NCBI GenBank assembly: GCA_947599995.1
Contig: CANQFW010000006.1
Span: 1-29,882 of the forward strand
DNA length: 29,882 nt
Source: an uncultured Clostridia bacterium
GTDB lineage: Bacteria; Bacillota; Clostridia; TANB77; CAG-508
Reading direction: 5' to 3'
Each line of letters starts with the position of its first letter. Position 1 is the first letter of the stretch. The notes under the pieces were generated by a model, which was not told where the DNA came from, searched no databases, and saw nothing but the letters and a program-made list of their open reading frames with translations. Below, piece by piece: positions 24,467-29,882 of this stretch. Both the position numbers and the translations under genes were made by a program.

Positions 24467-24495
24467 TTGAAAAAAAAGTAAAATAGTGATAAGAT
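24467..24495 (+). promoter_or_regulatory. putative promoter of eno
   Basis: TTGAAA at 24467-24472 and TAAGAT at 24490-24495, 17-nt spacing, about 80 nt upstream of the enolase start. Confidence 0.45.
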
Positions 24496-24577
24496 AATAC
24501 ACATAACAAAAAAAGGAAGTGGAGAAAAGCAATTTTAATGTACAAAAATCCACTAAAAAACAAGGAGGAATTTTTAA

Positions 24578-25885
24578 ATGAAAGAATGTTTAGAAATTGA
24601 AGAAGTAAAAGCATTAGAAGTATTAGATTCGAGAGGAAATCCAACAGTACAAGTTGAAGTATTACTTGAAGATGGAAGCTACGGAGTAGCATTAGTTCCA
24701 TCAGGAGCATCAACAGGAAGTTTTGAAGCTGTTGAATTAAGAGATGGAGATAAATCAAGATATTTAGGAAAAGGTGTATTAAAAGCAGTAGAAAATGTTA
24801 ATACAATTATAAGAGAAAATATTTTAGGAATGAACGCATATGATCAGGTAAAATTAGATAAAACATTAATTGAATTAGATGGAACAGAAAATAAAGCAAA
24901 ACTTGGAGCAAATGCTACACTAGGTGTTTCTTTGGCAGTAGCAAAAGCAGCTGCAGCATCACTTGGAATGGAACTATATAACTACATTGGAGGACCAAAT
25001 GCAAAAATACTTCCAACACCAATGATGAACATCTTAAATGGTGGAAAACATGCTGATAATACAGTTAGCACACAAGAATTTATGATAATGCCAGTAGGAG
25101 CAAAATCATTCACAGAATGTATGCGTATGAGTGCAGAAATTTATCACACATTAAAGAAGGTATTAAAAGAGAAGGGACTAGCATCAGGAGTTGGAGATGA
25201 AGGAGGTTTTGCACCAAATCTTTCAAGTGACGAAGAAGCGTTAAAATTAATAGTTGAAGCAATTGAGAAAGCTGGATATAAACCTGGAGAAGAGGTTTGC
25301 TTGGCTTTAGACGTAGCTAGTACAGAAATGTATGACGAAGCTAAGAAGATAGGAAAAGAAGGAAATTACTATTTCTGGAAAACAGACGAACTTAAAACTC
25401 CAGATGAAATGATAGATTTCTTAGCTGAATTAGTAGAAAAATATCCAATAATTTCAATAGAAGACGGATTAGCTGAAGAAGATTGGGCTAACTGGAAAAA
25501 ATTAACAGATAGATTAGGAGATAAAATTCAATTAGTTGGAGATGATCTATTTGTTACAAATATTACAAGATTACAAAAAGGATTGGATAACAAAACAGCA
25601 AATAGTATATTAATTAAATTAAACCAAATAGGAACTTTAACAGAAACATTAGATGCAATTGAACTTGCTAAGAAAAACGGATATACAGCAGTTGTGTCAC
25701 ACAGAAGTGGTGAAACAGAAGATACTACTCTAGCTGATGTTGCAGTCGCAACAAATGCTGGACAAATTAAAACTGGAGCACCTTGCAGAACAGATAGAGT
25801 TGCTAAATATAATAGATTATTAAATATCGAATCAGATTTAGGAGATATAGCTATATTTGCTGGAAAAAAAGGATTAAATAAATAA
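24578..25885 (+). CDS. eno: Enolase
   Basis: Enolase interconverts 2-phosphoglycerate and phosphoenolpyruvate in glycolysis. The 435-aa sequence is complete: EVKALEVLDSRGNPTVQVEV near the start, the substrate loop SGASTG, the general acid region GDEGGFAPNL, Mg-binding ALDVAS and SIEDGLAEEDW, and the signature LIKLNQIGT followed by SHRSGETEDT. CAAGGAGGAA precedes the ATG. It stands alone, without the usual glycolytic neighbours (gapA, pgk, tpiA, gpmI), and is closed by a terminator. Confidence 0.98.
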   Translation: MKECLEIEEVKALEVLDSRGNPTVQVEVLLEDGSYGVALVPSGASTGSFEAVELRDGDKSRYLGKGVLKAVENVNTIIRENILGMNAYDQVKLDKTLIELDGTENKAKLGANATLGVSLAVAKAAAASLGMELYNYIGGPNAKILPTPMMNILNGGKHADNTVSTQEFMIMPVGAKSFTECMRMSAEIYHTLKKVLKEKGLASGVGDEGGFAPNLSSDEEALKLIVEAIEKAGYKPGEEVCLALDVASTEMYDEAKKIGKEGNYYFWKTDELKTPDEMIDFLAELVEKYPIISIEDGLAEEDWANWKKLTDRLGDKIQLVGDDLFVTNITRLQKGLDNKTANSILIKLNQIGTLTETLDAIELAKKNGYTAVVSHRSGETEDTTLADVAVATNAGQIKTGAPCRTDRVAKYNRLLNIESDLGDIAIFAGKKGLNK

Positions 25886-25900
25886 TCAAATAACAATAAT

Positions 25901-25935
25901 GGACTGTGTTAAGGTAAAAACTAATACAGTCCTTT
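25901..25935 (+). terminator. rho-independent terminator after eno
   Basis: GGACTGTGTTA pairs with TAATACAGTCC (one G-U or mismatch position) around a ten-base loop, followed by TTTT. Confidence 0.85.
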
Positions 25936-26056
25936 TCACTCATTCAAAAATTTCAGGGTTTCAAAATCCATAAAAAACCTAAAATTATTGTAAAAAAATT
26001 ATTTATGGTAAAATAATAATGATAGATGAAAAAATATGTAAAATGGAGGAAATGAT

Positions 26057-28945
26057 ATGCCTATAATTTTAAAGCCACATAACATAGAAACATACGAAAA
26101 AGTTAATGAAAATATTGAAAAAAATAATAAAACAGCAGTAATACAACCTACTGGAACAGGGAAAATGTATATTGGATTAAAGTATGTAGAAGACAATAAA
26201 GAAAAAAAGGCAATCTACATAGCACCTTCAAATGCTATTTTACACGATGTTAAGAAAAATATCTTTGCAGAAGGAATGACTATGCAAGATTTTCCCAACA
26301 TTAAAAGGATTACATATCAAAAATTAGCAAGTCTATCAGATGAAGAAATAGAAAAATTAGATGTAGATATTATAATAATAGATGAATTCCATCATTGTGG
26401 AGCACCAGTATGGGGAAAAGGTGTTAGTAGATTAATTGAAAGAAATCCTAATGCAAAAATTTTAGGATTTTCAGCTACACCTATAAGATATAATGATGGG
26501 TTAAGAGATATGGCAGATGAAATGTTTGAAAACAATGTAGCTTCAGAGATGACATTAGAAGAAGCAATAGATAGAGGAATTCTTCCAAAAGCTACTTATG
26601 TAAGTACGCTATATGGTTATGAACAAGAATTAGGAAAAATGCAAGTTGATATAGACAGTATGAAAGGTAATATAGAAAACAGACAACAAGCACAGGACTT
26701 ATTGAATGAATTAAGGAAAAAACTAGATGAAAACACACAAAACTTACTGGAATTACTTTCTGAACATATGAAAAACAAAAGTGGAAAGTATATTGTATTT
26801 TGTAAAAATATTGATGATATGAATAAAAAAATGGAACAAGCACAAAAAATGTTTGGAGGGGTAAATTCTAATATAAAAGTTAGAGGTGTTTCATCTAAAA
26901 TAAAAGAAACAGATAGAATTTTAACTGAATTTGAACAAGATACAGAAGAAGGAACTTTAAAATTATTATATGCTGTAGACATGATAAGTGAGGGATACCA
27001 TGTAAAAGGTTTAGATGGTGTTGTTATGATGAGACCAACTTATTCTCCTACAGTGTTTACACAACAACTGGGTAGAGGATTAACAGTTGGTGATGATAAA
27101 GAAACAGTTATATTGGATTTAGTAAATAATTTTGATTCTTGCAAAATAATAGAAGATTTGGCAGAAAAGATGAAACAATATGAAGGTAAAGAAGGAACAG
27201 GAGAAAAAGAAAAGAGAAAAAGTAGTAGACTTTCTATATTTGATACAACAAAAGAATTTAGAGAAATAGCAGAAAAAATAACAGAATTAACAAAAAGAAA
27301 AACGATATCATTAGAAGAAAAGATAGAAATATTAGAAAGATTTTCCAAAACAGAAGAAGAGTTAGTAGGAAAAACAATATTTGAAGGTTATCCAATAGGG
27401 CAGTGGGCAACACAAATTAGAAACAATATCAATAGAAGTAATAGTGGAAAAGATAACAAAAATGAGCAATATAAAAACCAATTAGAACGATTAGAAAAAT
27501 TAGGCATTTTAGAAAGACAAATAGATAGTACAATTGAAGAAAAAATAGATGCAATAATAGAATGGAATAAGGAATATCCTGTAATGCGTTTAGATGAAAA
27601 AATACAGCTGATGCCAATATATGATTCAAACTCCTCATTAGAATACAGTGAAAGACTGTTAAGAATACATGATGAATCTGGATTGACAACTGATGAGCGA
27701 TATGATAGATTAAAGAGTATATCAGAAAGATTTAAAAAGTTACAGAATTATTATCAGTATGTAAAACAAAGGAAAAATCTAGGGAGACTTACAGAAGAAC
27801 AAATTAGTAGATGTAAAGAAGGAAATGTTAGAGGTGTTTTTGGATACCCAGAAAGTACAGAGGAAATAGCACGTGATTATAATTATAATATAGATAGACT
27901 TGATTACATTCTTTCAAGATATGGAACTATTAATAATTATTTATTACAAGAGAATTTAGGTTGGAGCGATTACAGAAGAAATTTTTTTGAAGTTAATTTA
28001 AATAATGATGTTGGAATAGAAAAACTTATATCTTATATAACGGGAAAGAGAGAAAGGATAATATATAATCGAGATGTTATTTTAGAGCAGTTAAACGGAA
28101 TTGAGTTACCTGAAAATCAAAGAAGAGCATTAATGGAATATTATGGTATAAACGAAGAAAAAATGAAATCTTCCAAAGATATTGCAGAGGAAATTGGTGT
28201 TTCAAGATCTATGGTTAATAACTATATTAATAAGGCGCTTAAAACATTAAGAAAACATATAAAGGATTTTGATATTACATATATTCCAAGTTTTGATGAA
28301 ATAGGGGAAGAAGATAGAAAAAAAATAGTTGAAGCATTAGGAAATTATGCCTTTGGAGAACCAAATACATATAATATAGAAAATTTAAATGAATTAGTAG
28401 ATATATGTAAAACGATTGAAAAATACGGTACAACAAGTATATCAGATGAGGAAAAAGAAAAAAAGGATATAGAAGGACAAATAGAAGATTTACAAACACA
28501 AATTAAAATAGGCAATATATCAATTGAACAATTAGATTTAACAACCAGAGCCTATTATGCCTTACATAGAGCGGGAATAAGGACAGTACAAGACATCATA
28601 GATAGAGATGAAGAACATGGATTAGAAAAAGTAAGAAACCTTGGAAAGCATAGTATTGATGAAATAAGGGAAAAAATAGCAGAATATAGAGTAGCACGAA
28701 AGTATGAGGCTGAAATGGAGAATTCACAAGATGAGGTAGAAACAATTGATGAAAATGCTGAAATAACAGAAGAGGAAGAAGAAAAAACAGAATTAGAATT
28801 GTTAATCGAAAAGCGAGATAAATTACTTGAAAAACAAAGAACAATACAAGAAAAGATAGCACAGGCTAAAGAATTATCAGCTTCTTATGACAGATTAAAT
28901 AGAAATTTACAAGAAAATGAAAATCCTAATTTAGATGATGAATAA
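26057..28945 (+). CDS. SF2 DEAD/DEAH-type helicase with sigma-region-4-like and alpha-CTD-like C-terminal modules
   Basis: A 962-aa multidomain protein. The helicase core is at the N-terminus: Walker A QPTGTGK (30-36), DEFHH (109-113), GFSATP (137-142) and motif VI QQLGRG (336-341), of the type seen in type III restriction/ComF-like SF2 enzymes. After a helical middle region, residues 688-735 (with SSKDIAEEIGVSRSMVNNYI) look like the HTH of sigma-70 region 4. Residues 823-877 (LDLTTRAYYALHRAGIRTVQ, then VRNLGKHSIDEI) closely resemble the DNA-binding C-terminal domain of RNA polymerase alpha. A charged coiled coil ends the protein (885-962). AATGGAGGAA precedes the ATG. The next ORF overlaps its stop. 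It looks like an accessory rather than a housekeeping gene; no nuclease domain is visible. Confidence 0.8.
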   Translation: MPIILKPHNIETYEKVNENIEKNNKTAVIQPTGTGKMYIGLKYVEDNKEKKAIYIAPSNAILHDVKKNIFAEGMTMQDFPNIKRITYQKLASLSDEEIEKLDVDIIIIDEFHHCGAPVWGKGVSRLIERNPNAKILGFSATPIRYNDGLRDMADEMFENNVASEMTLEEAIDRGILPKATYVSTLYGYEQELGKMQVDIDSMKGNIENRQQAQDLLNELRKKLDENTQNLLELLSEHMKNKSGKYIVFCKNIDDMNKKMEQAQKMFGGVNSNIKVRGVSSKIKETDRILTEFEQDTEEGTLKLLYAVDMISEGYHVKGLDGVVMMRPTYSPTVFTQQLGRGLTVGDDKETVILDLVNNFDSCKIIEDLAEKMKQYEGKEGTGEKEKRKSSRLSIFDTTKEFREIAEKITELTKRKTISLEEKIEILERFSKTEEELVGKTIFEGYPIGQWATQIRNNINRSNSGKDNKNEQYKNQLERLEKLGILERQIDSTIEEKIDAIIEWNKEYPVMRLDEKIQLMPIYDSNSSLEYSERLLRIHDESGLTTDERYDRLKSISERFKKLQNYYQYVKQRKNLGRLTEEQISRCKEGNVRGVFGYPESTEEIARDYNYNIDRLDYILSRYGTINNYLLQENLGWSDYRRNFFEVNLNNDVGIEKLISYITGKRERIIYNRDVILEQLNGIELPENQRRALMEYYGINEEKMKSSKDIAEEIGVSRSMVNNYINKALKTLRKHIKDFDITYIPSFDEIGEEDRKKIVEALGNYAFGEPNTYNIENLNELVDICKTIEKYGTTSISDEEKEKKDIEGQIEDLQTQIKIGNISIEQLDLTTRAYYALHRAGIRTVQDIIDRDEEHGLEKVRNLGKHSIDEIREKIAEYRVARKYEAEMENSQDEVETIDENAEITEEEEEKTELELLIEKRDKLLEKQRTIQEKIAQAKELSASYDRLNRNLQENENPNLDDE

Positions 28946-28967
28946 AACAAAAGAAAAGGTGGAAATG

Positions 28968-29336
28968 ATGAAAAATAATATGTTGGTAAAAACTAAAGAT
29001 ATAAGTATATTTAGAAAGATTTTAAATTCCTTTAAAAATATTTTCTATAAAAAGGAAAAGAATGAAGAATATAATACTGAATTACAAGAAACAAAACAAG
29101 AAAATAATATCATAAACGAATTTGAAGAAAAAAGAAAAATTACAGAACTTCAAAAAGACTATGAAACTAATGTTATAAGAGAAGAAGATTTAACAGAAAA
29201 AGAAAAAGAGGATTTAGTTAAACTATATAAAGAGCAAATAGATACAATAGAAAATAATATTCAAACAGAATTAAAGGAATTAGAGTTTTATAAACAAAAA
29301 ATAATATTAGCTAGAGAAAAAGCAAAAATGCAATAA
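28968..29336 (+). CDS. small basic/acidic coiled-coil protein linked to the helicase
   Basis: A 122-aa, soluble, highly charged helical protein of unknown function: a basic N-terminus (ISIFRKILNSFKNIFYKKEK) followed by an E/K-rich coiled coil. The open frame extends upstream to 28935, overlapping the helicase stop, but AAGGTGG at 28956-28962 best fits the ATG at 28968. It is almost certainly translated from the same mRNA as the helicase, suggesting a partner role. No family recognised. Confidence 0.6.
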   Translation: MKNNMLVKTKDISIFRKILNSFKNIFYKKEKNEEYNTELQETKQENNIINEFEEKRKITELQKDYETNVIREEDLTEKEKEDLVKLYKEQIDTIENNIQTELKELEFYKQKIILAREKAKMQ

Positions 29337-29349
29337 AAGGGGGAAAAAA

Positions 29350-29449
29350 TTGGAAGATAAAATATTTATGAGTAAAGATGAATATAGTGATCAATTTGAA
29401 AACTAGAAAAGCTAAAATTATTGAGAATAATGCTAATGAGGTAAAATAG
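29350..29449 (+). pseudogene. micro-ORF with possible frame break, third member of the helicase cassette
   Basis: A TTG start at 29350 follows AAGGGGG by six bases, giving MEDKIFMSKDEYSDQFEN and a stop at 29404-29406 (18 aa). Skipping one A at 29401 would continue as TRKAKIIENNANEVK to a stop at 29449, about 32 aa in total. The break lies in an A-rich stretch and does not involve CGG, so it looks like ordinary decay or chance. Confidence 0.3.
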
Positions 29450-29504
29450 TAACTAAAAATAAACTTCTATCATATTATTATAAAAAATGAGAGGAGTATA
29501 TTTT

Positions 29505-29765
29505 ATGGATTATGAATTAATGATGAATGGAAATGTAAAGATTGGTCAAAAAGCTCCAGATTTTGAAGCAACAACAACGTTTGGAAATGTTAAACTAGAA
29601 GATTACAAAGGAAAATGGCTAGTATTATTTTCTCATCCAGGAGACTTTACCCCCGTTTGCACAACTGAAATGATTGCTTTTACTAGAGCTCATACATATT
29701 TTAAAAATTTAAACACAGAACTTTTAGGACTGAGTGTAGATAGTAATTCTTCACATGAAGTGTAG
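29505..29765 (+). pseudogene. truncated AhpC/Prx6-type peroxiredoxin
   Basis: The N-terminal 80-odd residues of a peroxiredoxin: QKAPDFEATTTFG, LVLFSHPGDFTPVCTTE with the peroxidatic Cys in the PVCTTE motif, then LLGLSVDSNSSH. It stops at SSHEV, where intact members (about 210-220 aa) continue for more than 120 residues. No other frame downstream restores the family sequence before the window ends. The start could be ATG 29505 (MDYELMMNGN) or ATG 29487; AGAGGAG at 29489-29495 favours 29505. The active-site half is present but the fold is incomplete, so it is probably non-functional. Confidence 0.75.
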
Positions 29766-29830
29766 TAAAAGTTACCAACAAAAAAGACAAGCAATCACCT
29801 GCAAAACTTTAGATAAATTTAACATTTTAC

Positions 29831-29860
29831 TTGACAAAATCGCGGTTAAAATGTTATATT
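29831..29860 (+). promoter_or_regulatory. strong promoter at the window end
   Basis: TTGACA at 29831-29836 and TATATT at 29855-29860 (18-nt spacing), or TTATAT one base earlier with 17. It points out of the window to an unseen gene. Because it lies just after the truncated peroxiredoxin, it may mark the junction of a replaced segment. Confidence 0.6.
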
Positions 29861-29882
29861 GTAATAAGATTAGTACTTTAGT

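Noticed and set aside
1..29882. CRISPR arrays, insertion sequences, rRNA and tRNA genes
   Set aside because: No regularly spaced repeats, no transposase or integrase sequence, and no RNA-gene motifs were found on either strand.

Overview
This is an AT-rich (roughly 30% GC by eye) chromosomal segment from a Gram-positive Clostridia-type bacterium, probably an uncultured gut lineage. The evidence is strong AGGAGG-type ribosome binding sites, TTGACA/TATAAT promoters, a CIRCE operator in front of groES-groEL, and a housekeeping gene set (mutL, miaA, sepF, divIVA, rsmD, ftsK/spoIIIE, rimO, scpB, groESL, tsaE-tsaB-rimI, eno) typical of Firmicutes. No RNA genes, CRISPR arrays or insertion sequences were seen.

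Layout. 1-5.1 kb (+): mutL, a small membrane protein, miaA and a HlyD-like membrane-anchored protein, closely packed. 5.1-6.2 kb (+): sepF-divIVA with its own promoter and terminator. 6.3-7.6 kb (+): rsmD and a DivIVA/ATP-synthase-b-like coiled-coil gene. 7.7-15.7 kb (+): ftsK, an unknown 525-aa coiled-coil protein, a beta-CASP RNase, rimO and scpB. 15.7-17.9 kb (+): HrcA-type-regulated groES-groEL. 18.0-21.8 kb (+): a GH15 glucoamylase-like enzyme and a prepilin-like protein with an FGE/C-type-lectin-like C-terminus. 21.9-22.4 kb (+): a cysteine-rich CBS-pair protein. 22.5-24.4 kb (-): tsaE-tsaB-rimI behind a long structured leader. 24.4-25.9 kb (+): enolase. 26.0-29.5 kb (+): an accessory-looking cassette with an SF2 helicase fused to sigma-region-4-like and RNA polymerase alpha-CTD-like modules, a small coiled-coil protein and a broken micro-ORF. 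The window ends with a truncated peroxiredoxin and a strong promoter pointing out of the window.

The main discovery candidate is translational recoding. Four otherwise intact, conserved genes (miaA, the HlyD-like gene, ftsK, tsaE) each carry one +1 frame break. In every case the break falls exactly on an in-frame CGG codon, and reading resumes if the C is skipped so that the next codon is GGN (Gly). Reading all annotated genes (about 9,050 codons) by hand, I found no other in-frame CGG, although CGG occurs about 40 times in the other two frames of these same genes. CGT, CGC and CGA are all used as ordinary Arg codons. This suggests that CGG has lost its arginine tRNA in this organism and acts as a +1 frameshift codon (C-GGN read as Gly). 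Two of the four affected genes make tRNA position-37 modifications, which are themselves known to influence reading-frame maintenance.

Secondary signals are a shared 11-nt-periodic ATTACA operator array upstream of the sepF and rsmD promoters (WalR/PhoP-like), a 37-nt repeated leader that includes the Shine-Dalgarno sequence of two unrelated genes, a four-hairpin leader on tsaE, and a perfect 14-bp palindrome upstream of ftsK.
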